Both the position numbers and the translations under genes were made by a program. This document shows, piece by piece, positions 16,841 to 25,640 of a DNA stretch of 62,954 nt (positions are counted from its first letter, which is position 1; each line of letters begins with the position of its first letter). Location of the stretch: the NCBI GenBank assembly GCA_934292805.1, contig CAKQXQ010000011.1, forward strand, positions 1 to 62,954, given 5' to 3'. The DNA is from an uncultured Roseburia sp. Lineage in GTDB: Bacteria > Bacillota > Clostridia > Lachnospirales > Lachnospiraceae. Below the pieces are notes generated by a model. The model saw nothing but the letters and a program-made list of their open reading frames with translations. It was not told the origin of the DNA and ran no database searches.

Positions 16841-16869
16841 TTGACATCGTATCTAAAATATACTATACT
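16841..16869 (+). promoter_or_regulatory. Sigma-A promoter of the Rpn-like ORF
   Basis: TTGACA (16841-16846) and TATACT (16864-16869) are 17 bases apart. The leader to the TTG start would be about 200 bases, in which I see no further gene. Confidence 0.7.
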
Positions 16870-17078
16870 TATTCCACGTAATAGTCATAGATAAATACAG
16901 ATATAACTATAATGCTTTCATAGTCATTCATCTGGCTTATGTCATTACTGTCTGTAAATTCTGATCTATTTTTAGTGAAGGATATCATCTCAATTTTCAA
17001 TAGCCTATTCAGCTAGAAATTTCATTGTATGCATTGAAAAACACCACACATTCTATTATCATAAAAGGAGAAACAGGA

Positions 17079-18002
17079 TTGAATACAACTGATGAAAAAA
17101 TCCAATGGCATCCTGCATTTGATGCAGCATTGCAAATCGAACTTGGAGAAGAAGCAAAATATCTTGAATTTGATTCAGAACATCTTCTCTCTAAAAAGCC
17201 AATGCAAATTGACGTGTTAGTTAAAAATACAAAACATGTAAAAATCCAAAAAAATATTGGAAGAATTTTTCGGCAATACAATATCATAGAATATAAATCA
17301 CCGGAAGATGCTCTAAACATTGATGATTTTTACAAAACCTATGCGTACGCCTGCATTTACAAATCAGATACAGAAATAGTAAACCTTATACCAGCAAATG
17401 AGCTGACTATCACTTTTGTCTGTTACCATTACCCGAAAAACATGCTCCAGAAACTATCGAATGACAGGAACATAACTGTAGAAAGCATAGAGAAGGGTAT
17501 TTATTACCTTATTGGTGATGCAATTCCAATACAGCTAATAATAGTTCCGCAGTTGTCGAAAGAACAAAACTACTGGCTGAACAATCTTCGAAATAATCTA
17601 AAGGCAGGTGGCGAAATCAGATATTTCATAGAACAATATGGTAAAAATAAAAATTCTAAGTTATACCAGGCACTTGCAGATACAATCATGCGAGCAAACT
17701 GGAATGAAGTAAAGGAGGAGCGAAAAATGTGTGAAGCACTACGAGAATTGTTTGCAGATGATTTAAGAGAATCAAGAGAAGAAGGTATTACCGAAGGTAA
17801 AATTGAAGGTGCTGCCTCTAAAGTCATAGAGCTAGTCATAAAAAAATACCAAAAAGGTTACAGTGCAGAAGAAACAGCAGATATATTAGAAGAACCTGCA
17901 TCATTAATTAAACAAATATATGACGTCATTGGAAAACATTCATCGGATTATAATGTAGAAACAATTTACAAAGAACTTCTCATTCAAGTCGAACGTCCGT
18001 GA
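17079..18002 (+). CDS. Rpn-like PD-(D/E)XK nuclease/transposase-family protein
   Basis: The 307-residue protein resembles the recombination-promoting nuclease / putative transposase group with a PD-(D/E)XK core. Catalytic-type residues are seen in PMQIDVLVKN (Asp) and NIIEYKSPEDALNIDDFYK (the E-x-K part). The second half is helical, with a glutamate- and lysine-rich coil (EEGITEGKIEGAASKVIELV) typical of the group. I start at TTG 17079 because AAGGAG lies eight bases upstream; the ATG at 17025 has no such site. The last six codons lie inside repeat copy B. Relatives are, to my recollection, sometimes misnamed 3-isopropylmalate dehydrogenase, which nothing here supports. Confidence 0.72.
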   Translation: MNTTDEKIQWHPAFDAALQIELGEEAKYLEFDSEHLLSKKPMQIDVLVKNTKHVKIQKNIGRIFRQYNIIEYKSPEDALNIDDFYKTYAYACIYKSDTEIVNLIPANELTITFVCYHYPKNMLQKLSNDRNITVESIEKGIYYLIGDAIPIQLIIVPQLSKEQNYWLNNLRNNLKAGGEIRYFIEQYGKNKNSKLYQALADTIMRANWNEVKEERKMCEALRELFADDLRESREEGITEGKIEGAASKVIELVIKKYQKGYSAEETADILEEPASLIKQIYDVIGKHSSDYNVETIYKELLIQVERP

Positions 18003-18170
18003 GACTTGGCGGCGCGTGATTCCGGTCAGCGAAGCTGACATATTCCATACAGAATCACTGTGCATCCTCGCGGAGCGTTTATCTCAGTCGGAGATTGGAC
18101 TCCCACTGAGACAAATTTGCTATTACCATTCAAAAAATGCCGTTTTACATTACTGACGACAGCTGTCAGT
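17982..18170 (+). repeat. Structured repeat family, copy B (complete), overlapping the Rpn-like ORF end
   Basis: It begins inside the last codons of the ORF. The outer arm CGTCCGTGAG (17994-18003) pairs with CTCGCGGAGCG (18067-18077). A second stem pairs GTGATTC (18016) with GAATCAC (18052). The inner hairpin is GTCAGC-GAA-GCTGAC (18025-18039), followed by ATATTCC. A further hairpin pairs TCTCAGT and GGAG (18082-18093) with CTCC and ACTGAGA (18100-18111). It ends in CTGAC-GACAGC-TGTCAG (18153-18169). The stem order equals that of copy A at 3.2 kb, with different bases in the pairs. Confidence 0.65.
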
Positions 18171-18201
18171 TCCCTTAATGCATATTTCCCACAAATGCCT
18201 G

Positions 18202-19149
18202 CTATATAGTAGATGCAATGATCTGCATCTCACCCTGTAATTCTACCGTTCCAAAACCATTCGGAAGAATAAAATGGTCACCCTTTTTCACCAGCTGTCC
18301 ATTGATGATTCCATCGCCTTCGGTAACGGTCATATTCATAAATTGTGTTTTCTGCTCAAACGTCATTTTGCCGGAAACTTCAAGCTTATAAATATGATAA
18401 TATTTGCAGGCATAAAGTTCGTTTAACGTGTTGACCGGAAGGTCTGCTGCGGATTTCACACTGTCTGAAACAGATTTTGCAGGCACTGTGATCACGTCAA
18501 TACTCTTATCTATATGTAATTCTCTCGGTTTTCCATTTGAGAGGCGGTCATAATCGTAAACACGATAGGTAATATCGCTGTTCTGCTGTGTCTCTAGGAT
18601 CAATGTTCCACCCTTGATCGCATGGACAGTTCCCGGATCAATCTGAAGAAAATCGCCTTTTTTGATCGGAATCTCACGGATAAAATCACTCCATCTTCCC
18701 TCATGGATCATCTCGCTTAATTCTTCTTTCGTTTTGGCATTATGTCCGATGACAATGGTTGCATTCTCCTTACAGTCTAAAATATACCAGCACTCGGTTT
18801 TTCCAAGAGAGCCATTCTCATGTACTTTCGCATAATCATCATTTGGATGCACCTGAATACTTAAGTCATCTTTTGCATCAATGATCTTGACCAGAAGTGG
18901 GAAACGGTCGCTGTCCACATTGCCAAATATTTCCGGGTGTTTTTCCCACAATTCGGAAAGCTTCATTCCACGGAATTCACAATCTTTTAATGTGCCGTCT
19001 CCATTTGGATGTGCGGAGATTCCCCAGCACTCGCCCAAATCATTTCCCTCTACCGGATAATGAAAATCCTCTCTTAATCTTGTTCCGCCCCAGATATTGT
19101 GAGTGCAGACCGGATCTAAAAATAAAATTTCTATTGTTGTCTGATTCAT
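18202..19149 (-). CDS. manA: Mannose-6-phosphate isomerase, class I
   Basis: This 315-residue zinc enzyme interconverts mannose-6-phosphate and fructose-6-phosphate. Metal-site motifs are visible: IQVHPNDDYAKVHENGSLGK (Gln and His ligands), then GKTECWYILD, and later GTVHAIKGGTLILETQQNSD with the Glu/His ligands and the TYRVYDYDR signature. The start at 19149 follows GGAGGTG. It is the last gene of the minus-strand glycan locus but is separated from the large glycosidase gene by a terminator at 19211. With the ROK kinase and GH38 mannosidase it completes a route from mannosides to glycolysis. Confidence 0.92.
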   Translation of the reverse strand: MNQTTIEILFLDPVCTHNIWGGTRLREDFHYPVEGNDLGECWGISAHPNGDGTLKDCEFRGMKLSELWEKHPEIFGNVDSDRFPLLVKIIDAKDDLSIQVHPNDDYAKVHENGSLGKTECWYILDCKENATIVIGHNAKTKEELSEMIHEGRWSDFIREIPIKKGDFLQIDPGTVHAIKGGTLILETQQNSDITYRVYDYDRLSNGKPRELHIDKSIDVITVPAKSVSDSVKSAADLPVNTLNELYACKYYHIYKLEVSGKMTFEQKTQFMNMTVTEGDGIINGQLVKKGDHFILPNGFGTVELQGEMQIIASTI

Positions 19150-19210
19150 TGATAGTTCACCTCCGATTTATAAATAAGTGCCAGGCTGATACCACCAATA
19201 CAAACTCACA

Positions 19211-19257
19211 GCAAAAAACGGCTAACACGCGATCCTTGGCGTGTCAGCCGTTTTTGC
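19211..19257. terminator. Terminator between the large glycosidase gene and manA
   Basis: ACGGCT-AACACGC and GCGTGTCAGCCGT form the stem, flanked by an A-run on one side and a T-run on the other, so it can act in both directions. It isolates manA transcription. Confidence 0.8.
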
Positions 19258-19373
19258 TATAGTCTACGTATATGGGAAAGCTTATTTTCCTCTGTAAACT
19301 GTATCACAAAGGATCGGTTTCTCTTTACAGTTCATATTACAGCTGAGTTGTTGGCACTATCAGCTTGTGAATA

Positions 19374-22300
19374 CTAATTATTTTTAATTCTGCCTCGTCT
19401 ACGGAAAATATAAATAGTAACTACTGCTATTGCCAATAGAAAAAGAACAATCATAACGTGATTTGTATATCCGTAATCACTTTCTTTTGCAGGATTATCC
19501 TCTGTCTTGTTTTCATTCAAATCATCATCTTCTGCCTCAGCGACATCCTGTGTGACTTCATCCTGTTGTCTCTGATCCGCCTGATCTTCGTTCTCCTTTT
19601 CAACAACATCTGATATGTTTTTTTCGTTGTCCTGTTTTGCCGCATTACTTACGTTTTTCGTACTGAGATTTTTTTCATTTTTCTTTGATATACTGTCCTG
19701 CTCTGCTTTTCCATTTATTTTTGTCATACTTTCTGACTCTGCATTTTTACTTTCGGTTCCCTTCACTTTCTCCTGACTTTCACCCTTCTGCTGTGCATCA
19801 TTATCTACAGAATGCTTCTCATTACTTCTGTTGATATCATCTTGTTTTTTATTGTGGTCTGTATTATTCTGATCATCTTTTTTCTCTGTTACCACCATCT
19901 CAGAAGCAACCTCATACTGTTTTCCGTTGACTGTAATTTTACTATTTCCAAAACCATGATAAATCCGTATTTTTTCAGATTGACTAATTTCCTTTCCGTC
20001 CTCACTTCTTACTGTAAAAAGAGCTCCATCAGGATACTCATTTCCCTCATAATTATTTGCATAGAATGCTATATATGATGGTGAATCAACATAAAACCCA
20101 TACTGTGGAAGCTGTATTCCATTCCACTCAAAATTACCTTTTCCAAAATTTACTACAATCTTGACATCTCTGAACACAGATAATTCAACCGTTCCATCTT
20201 CATTCAGATATTTATGATCCGTCATCGGTGTTTCTGCTGTTATTCTGTTGAGGTAACTTAAAACTTCCCAGCTGTTTTTAATTTGTGTATCCTGTGGTCC
20301 AAGATTTTTTTCTGATCCCCATCCATTGTCATTCCTTGCAAAGACATTATAATTTTCATTAATTGCAGAGCCTGCGTCTTCAAATGACATGGTTCCATCT
20401 GCAAACACATTCACATAACCGATCACATACCTGTTATATGAATCGTTCTCTCCGTTTAATACCTGTCTGTTACCATCTTTCGTTAACATAATGCTGACTG
20501 CAAATCTTCCTGTCTTTCCAGATGGAACAATTACAGTATATGGTCCGTCCTCGATCACATCTCCGGCTTTCCATGACGTTGTAGCTGACGGAACATCATG
20601 TCCCTCCTGAAAAGCAAGTGAACCCTCTGCAAATTCTTTATTTCCAGATACAAAATGTGTAAATATTGTTTGACAGTCTGATGTGACATCTTCTAAAACA
20701 TTCCAGTCATAACTGATCTCAAAAGATGAACCTGATATCTGTCGAAAGCTTTTTACGCTTGGAGATACCGGAATAAAATCATCCTTTTGATAATACACTC
20801 CATCATCCAGCTGATACAGCGGATTTTCTGCATATAAAATATGACTTACAACAGACTTAGCGGTATTCTTCCCATAGGAACCTATTTTCTCACTCATATG
20901 TGTATATAAATTTACACAGTCTCCATAAACCAATTCCATCAACGGTATGACAGAACCATCATTTGCACCGGTTGTTTTACCTGAAAGCATTCCCTCAAAA
21001 TAATCAGTATAAGGGATTCCCCATTCTACGCCACCTTCTGAACCAAATATTCCAAACGTATCCTTGGCATAAGAAATGAGTTTTGTTTTCGCTGCCATAT
21101 CTTCATCTTTCGTCAGAGGATTCGGATTGTAACTGTCATACAATGGTACATTAAGGGTTGTATCTATAAAATAACTGGTTGGAGCAAAAAGATTATTTAC
21201 CTGTGGCAAATTCCTTTCCGCAAAAGTGAATGCTTTTGCAGAAGACATAAGATATGGTATTCCTCCAGCCCATACACCACCTTTCATCGCATTCCCATTT
21301 TTGTCATACATCAATACATTTTCGTCATATGATGGTGCATCTGTATACATGTCCTGATAATTATCATGTAGACCAAATAAGTATCCAAGGCTTTTTATTT
21401 TTTCTGACAATGTCTGTAAGCCCTCATTGCCTCCTGCTTCAGGGGCTGCCGGAAGTATATCCGGATACTGATTGTCAAAGCCCTTATGGATCCATCCTCC
21501 TAAAGTAAACAGACTTCTGTCTATTTCCAGATCATTTTTCCAATGCTCAGCTACAAGACCTACTTCTTCAAATGTATGTGAATTATAGGTATTATCCTTT
21601 CCCCTGATCAATGTGTCCGGCTTTGCTGTTGCAGTGCCATACAATAATTCTGTATTTGTATATGTTTTCTTTTTTTCACTGAACGGAACTGCGTATCCTT
21701 TTTCCTGTGCTTCTTTCCGATATTCTTTTGCAATTTCTACATAAGACGCTTTTCCAACCGGTGTCATAATAAATGCATTAGCTTTCTTCGTTAATTTTAA
21801 TGATACAGTTACCATATCAGTGCCATTCACATATTCATTATCTACCCTCTCATGCGTCACAAGAAGTTCTGTATCCGGAGAATCCCAGCTTACAAGCATT
21901 CCTGATCCTGATTTCACAACCCCGGCAAATGCCATATTATAATTGCCATATGTCTGATAGATCTTTGTAAATTGTGAAACTCCATCTGCTTTATAAAGTT
22001 TTCCGACTCCTTCCGGCACCACCAGTTCCCCCTGATCTGTATCAGATGCTTCTAATGCGTGATTCAACAGGTTCACACCTGATACTTTCAAGTCACTGTT
22101 TTCATCCATTTTCGCCTGATAAGATACTTTAATTCCTTTTCCATTTTTTACTTTTTCAAATAATACGACAATATCCTGACTTTCCTCTCCTGCATGTGTT
22201 GTAAAAGTAACTGAAAGTTTATCCGAAGCTTCATTTATTTCTTTCACATGATTCAGTGATGTCGTTATTTTTGTGCCTTCTTTTTCATATTCAACCGTTC

Positions 22301-24746
22301 CCATTCCAGTCTCTGTAACATCAGACGACCACACTGTATTCGTAGTTAAATCCTTTAAAAGCCATGAACCATTACTCTTATCAACCATCAGTTTCCATGT
22401 ATCTGTATTCAGAGATACTTCATCGGTCACACGTTTTTCAAGCTGTTGCTGTCTTTTCTGTGCTTCCTCTTCATCCAGACCTTCATTTCCGGCTGAATTA
22501 CTCCATGAAACATTATCTTCTGATCCATTCTCATCTACAGCCTTTGCATTGTATACAACTTCTCCATCTGCCTTGCCAGTAAGGCTCTTCTTCCAACATA
22601 AACCAACCGGGATGTCCACAGTTCCGGTAATCGTGCCTGCTGAATGAGTAATGACATAATTATATGTATGTGCTATGCTTGAATGATTATAAATATAATA
22701 ATCCACGCCAACGCTTCCATCTCTGGTATCTCTTGTGACCAGTGTACTTCCCCACTCTTTGCCTTCAGGAATCATTACAATGGTTGCAAAATCTTTTGCT
22801 GTTTTGCCTGATGAAATGCCTGCTTTCCACTCCACTGTTGAAGATGAAGTACTTTTGTCACTATCCCCAACTAATATAGTCATCCTGAATGATTGTTCTG
22901 GTCTTTTTTGAAAAATAGCTGTCCATGGGATAGCAATCTCATATCTTGTATGGTTTCCATCCCTTACAGTTTTAAAATCAATAACAGACTGATCCTCCTT
23001 AGCACTTCCTGTATACCATGTATAAACAGATGGATTTCCATTCACATTTGCAAAACCAAATTCCGGTCCATAATCATCTCCATATGCACTAAATGCCACC
23101 TGGACACAGTCACCACCATACATACCATATCCATCGATTCCTTCATGCTCATCATCTGTTACATCTAAGGCAAGATAATAATTGTTTTCATCATAACTCA
23201 TCCATGCATCTGCTAAAAAATCATCTGGATTATTGGAATAATACTTATTGTCAGGCAACTCGATACCTGTGCACTGCTCCCAGTCATCCAGATTACCATC
23301 AATATTTTTTCCCATACTGTAAAATAATGGCATAAAAGACTCGTTTCCAAACTGATTGCCTGCATAAAACCTTTCGTCTTCCTGATCTGTTCCCAGCGTA
23401 TATACAAAATCAGAAACCCTGCTGTCCAACATACCATTCTTCACTGCATACGCCCGCAGTTTCATATTCCGGTTAATCAGAACTTCTCCCTGATATCTTA
23501 TCCTGGTATCAGATGTGACTGGATTTGTAGTATCTGTTGTATAGTATATTTCTGCATCTTCTGTAGCTGTCGTAAGTGTAATGGTTGTCCCAGGTGTTAC
23601 TTTTGTTCCTGTACCAATTGAAGCTATGACACTTTCAACTGCCGGCTTCTCGTATACACAGAAATTATCCAGAACCATCTGCTGTTCCGCCGGCAGAGTA
23701 TCTGGTGAGTCTCCTGCGTACATCCAGAATTCAATTTCTGTGATATTGTCTCTTACAAGCTGGCTTACATCCAGCATATATTCTGACCAACTACCTTCCT
23801 GTCCCGAGTTTATACTGCCCTGATATACAATATTGTCATTATTGAAGATATTAATATTGATTGTCTTTCCTTCTAATTTTTTTACTGCATATACATCCAT
23901 TGAAATTTTCTGAACGGCTGACCAGTCAAGTCCATTCTCTGGTCTCCATATCACATTTGCGAAATCACTTCCATTTTCTGTATATATCCCTTTTAATAAC
24001 AGTGCTCCCTTTCCCTCTGTTGTTGTTTCAGATGTTACCAATGCATCAAGCGAAACCTGTGAACTTCCTCCGTCTATTTTCCAATCGGAAATATCTTCCA
24101 TTGCGTTAATGGTTCTCTTATTAACGATCTGCTCCTGCTCTGTAGTCTCTACCGGATCTGTTCCAATCCTGTCTATCACATATATCATTTCTGCCGGTAC
24201 ATTCTCCGGAGAATCACCACTATACATCCAGAATTTGATTTCTGTAATATTACTGCGCTGCTTCTGACTTAAGTCAATAGATATATGTTTCCAGCTGCCT
24301 TCCTCTCCGGCTGCTATGGATCCCATGAATATGATTTCATTTCCATTTGTGATGTTCATATTCAAAGATTTTCCATCCAAAGCTTTCTCTGTATAAATAT
24401 CAAATTCCAGTGTTTTATGCCCACTTAAATCCAATCCATTTAGGGGATTCCAGACTGCTGTGGCAAATTCACTGCCATCTTTTTTATTATAAGTTCCCTT
24501 TATCCGCAGTGCACCATTTCCCTCTGTTTTTAAATTCCCGACAACACTTCCTTCCATTTTTACGTTATCTGTACTGGATATAACCCATTCATCCGGATTT
24601 TCCATATTATTCAGCAAAACATTCTGTGTTTCTGCATATATATGCTGTCTGAAACCTGCAAACACTCCCCAGTCTGCTGTTCCAGCCATAATGACCATTA
24701 TTAATAATACTGCCATACTTCTTTTTAGTTGCGAAAATATCTTCAT
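19374..24746 (-). CDS. Giant secreted DUF5696-like glycosidase with carbohydrate-binding modules and membrane anchor
   Basis: This 1790-residue protein has a signal peptide (1-39). Two tandem beta-sandwich domains that resemble each other follow (about 42-200 and 212-367), each with DGK/EGK-S/T-x-N-x-N and F-W-M-Y-x-G-D-S-P motifs. A chitobiase/hexosaminidase C-terminal-type domain lies at about 370-450 and a CBM9-like domain at about 470-660 (NIDGNLDDWEQC). The large core (about 770-1480) matches the DUF5696 family as I recall it. Two acidic candidates by analogy with GH101-type enzymes are Asp1195 in FIDTTLN and Glu1237 in GSEGGVEWG. A charged Asn/Gln/Glu/Lys stalk (about 1640-1755), one membrane helix and a RRRGRIKNN tail end it. 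The substrate is unknown; it would act outside the cell and feed the ABC transporter. Confidence 0.7.
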   Translation of the reverse strand: MKIFSQLKRSMAVLLIMVIMAGTADWGVFAGFRQHIYAETQNVLLNNMENPDEWVISSTDNVKMEGSVVGNLKTEGNGALRIKGTYNKKDGSEFATAVWNPLNGLDLSGHKTLEFDIYTEKALDGKSLNMNITNGNEIIFMGSIAAGEEGSWKHISIDLSQKQRSNITEIKFWMYSGDSPENVPAEMIYVIDRIGTDPVETTEQEQIVNKRTINAMEDISDWKIDGGSSQVSLDALVTSETTTEGKGALLLKGIYTENGSDFANVIWRPENGLDWSAVQKISMDVYAVKKLEGKTININIFNNDNIVYQGSINSGQEGSWSEYMLDVSQLVRDNITEIEFWMYAGDSPDTLPAEQQMVLDNFCVYEKPAVESVIASIGTGTKVTPGTTITLTTATEDAEIYYTTDTTNPVTSDTRIRYQGEVLINRNMKLRAYAVKNGMLDSRVSDFVYTLGTDQEDERFYAGNQFGNESFMPLFYSMGKNIDGNLDDWEQCTGIELPDNKYYSNNPDDFLADAWMSYDENNYYLALDVTDDEHEGIDGYGMYGGDCVQVAFSAYGDDYGPEFGFANVNGNPSVYTWYTGSAKEDQSVIDFKTVRDGNHTRYEIAIPWTAIFQKRPEQSFRMTILVGDSDKSTSSSTVEWKAGISSGKTAKDFATIVMIPEGKEWGSTLVTRDTRDGSVGVDYYIYNHSSIAHTYNYVITHSAGTITGTVDIPVGLCWKKSLTGKADGEVVYNAKAVDENGSEDNVSWSNSAGNEGLDEEEAQKRQQQLEKRVTDEVSLNTDTWKLMVDKSNGSWLLKDLTTNTVWSSDVTETGMGTVEYEKEGTKITTSLNHVKEINEASDKLSVTFTTHAGEESQDIVVLFEKVKNGKGIKVSYQAKMDENSDLKVSGVNLLNHALEASDTDQGELVVPEGVGKLYKADGVSQFTKIYQTYGNYNMAFAGVVKSGSGMLVSWDSPDTELLVTHERVDNEYVNGTDMVTVSLKLTKKANAFIMTPVGKASYVEIAKEYRKEAQEKGYAVPFSEKKKTYTNTELLYGTATAKPDTLIRGKDNTYNSHTFEEVGLVAEHWKNDLEIDRSLFTLGGWIHKGFDNQYPDILPAAPEAGGNEGLQTLSEKIKSLGYLFGLHDNYQDMYTDAPSYDENVLMYDKNGNAMKGGVWAGGIPYLMSSAKAFTFAERNLPQVNNLFAPTSYFIDTTLNVPLYDSYNPNPLTKDEDMAAKTKLISYAKDTFGIFGSEGGVEWGIPYTDYFEGMLSGKTTGANDGSVIPLMELVYGDCVNLYTHMSEKIGSYGKNTAKSVVSHILYAENPLYQLDDGVYYQKDDFIPVSPSVKSFRQISGSSFEISYDWNVLEDVTSDCQTIFTHFVSGNKEFAEGSLAFQEGHDVPSATTSWKAGDVIEDGPYTVIVPSGKTGRFAVSIMLTKDGNRQVLNGENDSYNRYVIGYVNVFADGTMSFEDAGSAINENYNVFARNDNGWGSEKNLGPQDTQIKNSWEVLSYLNRITAETPMTDHKYLNEDGTVELSVFRDVKIVVNFGKGNFEWNGIQLPQYGFYVDSPSYIAFYANNYEGNEYPDGALFTVRSEDGKEISQSEKIRIYHGFGNSKITVNGKQYEVASEMVVTEKKDDQNNTDHNKKQDDINRSNEKHSVDNDAQQKGESQEKVKGTESKNAESESMTKINGKAEQDSISKKNEKNLSTKNVSNAAKQDNEKNISDVVEKENEDQADQRQQDEVTQDVAEAEDDDLNENKTEDNPAKESDYGYTNHVMIVLFLLAIAVVTIYIFRRRGRIKNN

Positions 24747-24764
24747 GAAACCCTCCTCATACTT

Positions 24765-25640
24765 TCACTTATAAAGTGCATCTATCCCCAGTTTTATAGC
24801 CCCAGCTATTCCTGCATTGTCTCCCAACGCCGGTTCAACGATATAATCGTCTATCCGGTCAATCAGCATCTCATTTGTTATATAACCATTCAGCTGTTTC
24901 ACAACCTGTTCCCGGACAATTTGAAGCAATTGTTTCTGATGCATAACACCTCCCCACAGAATAACTTTCTCCGGGGAATAAGATAAAATATAGTTCGTAA
25001 TTGCCTGTCCCAGATAGTAACCTTCCATGTTCCATACTTCCTCACGATTAGAAAGTTTATCTGCTGGTATCCCATATCTGCCCAAAATCGCACTTCCGCT
25101 TGCCAGTGACTCCGCACAATCCGTATGGAACCTGCAGCATCCCTGATACTTGTCATTTCTGTCTCTCGATATAAGAATATGTCCTGCCTCCGGATGTGCC
25201 AGACCATGAAGTAATGCTCCATTTATATAAACACCGACGCCAATTCCTGTACCAACTGTAATATAAATTGCAGAATTTAATCCTTTCGCTGCTCCATAAG
25301 TCACTTCACCAAGCACAGCACCATTCACGTCTGTATCAAAACCAACCGGTACTTTTAATATTCCGGCGAATCTGCCTGCAACGTTGCAATAACTCCAGCC
25401 TTTTTTGGGTGTATTCATAATAAAACCATATGTTTTTGAATTTTTATTCAGATCAACCGGTCCAAAACACCCAATCCCAAGTGCTTCTATTTTCCATTTT
25501 AAAAAATACTGAATTATTTTCTGAATTGTTTCTTCCTGATTTCCGGTTAAAAATGATATCCTGTCAATTATTTTTCCGTCCTCTGTTCCTACCGCACATA
25601 CCATTTTCGTACCGCCTGCTTCTAATGCTCCTATCAACAT
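24765..25640 (-). CDS. ROK-family sugar kinase (fructokinase/mannokinase type)
   Basis: This 291-residue kinase has the ROK ATP motif EAGGTKMVCAVG at its N-terminus. Sugar-binding motifs are TPKKGW, DTDVNGAVLGEV and VGTGIGVGVYING. The zinc motif is HPEAGHILI followed by GCCRFHTDCAESLASG, close to the BsFrk/GmuE fructokinase form, which can phosphorylate mannose or fructose. With manA and the GH38 mannosidase nearby, mannose is the likely substrate (inference). Its start overlaps the end of the GH78 gene by seven bases, which fits translational coupling. The next gene downstream, the large glycosidase, is 18 bases away. Confidence 0.82.
   Translation of the reverse strand: MLIGALEAGGTKMVCAVGTEDGKIIDRISFLTGNQEETIQKIIQYFLKWKIEALGIGCFGPVDLNKNSKTYGFIMNTPKKGWSYCNVAGRFAGILKVPVGFDTDVNGAVLGEVTYGAAKGLNSAIYITVGTGIGVGVYINGALLHGLAHPEAGHILISRDRNDKYQGCCRFHTDCAESLASGSAILGRYGIPADKLSNREEVWNMEGYYLGQAITNYILSYSPEKVILWGGVMHQKQLLQIVREQVVKQLNGYITNEMLIDRIDDYIVEPALGDNAGIAGAIKLGIDALYK

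Noticed and set aside
17079..18002. 3-isopropylmalate dehydrogenase, a name I recall for relatives of this ORF
   Set aside because: No Rossmann-like or isocitrate-type motifs are present; the PD-(D/E)XK pattern and flanking repeats point to a nuclease/transposase-type protein.
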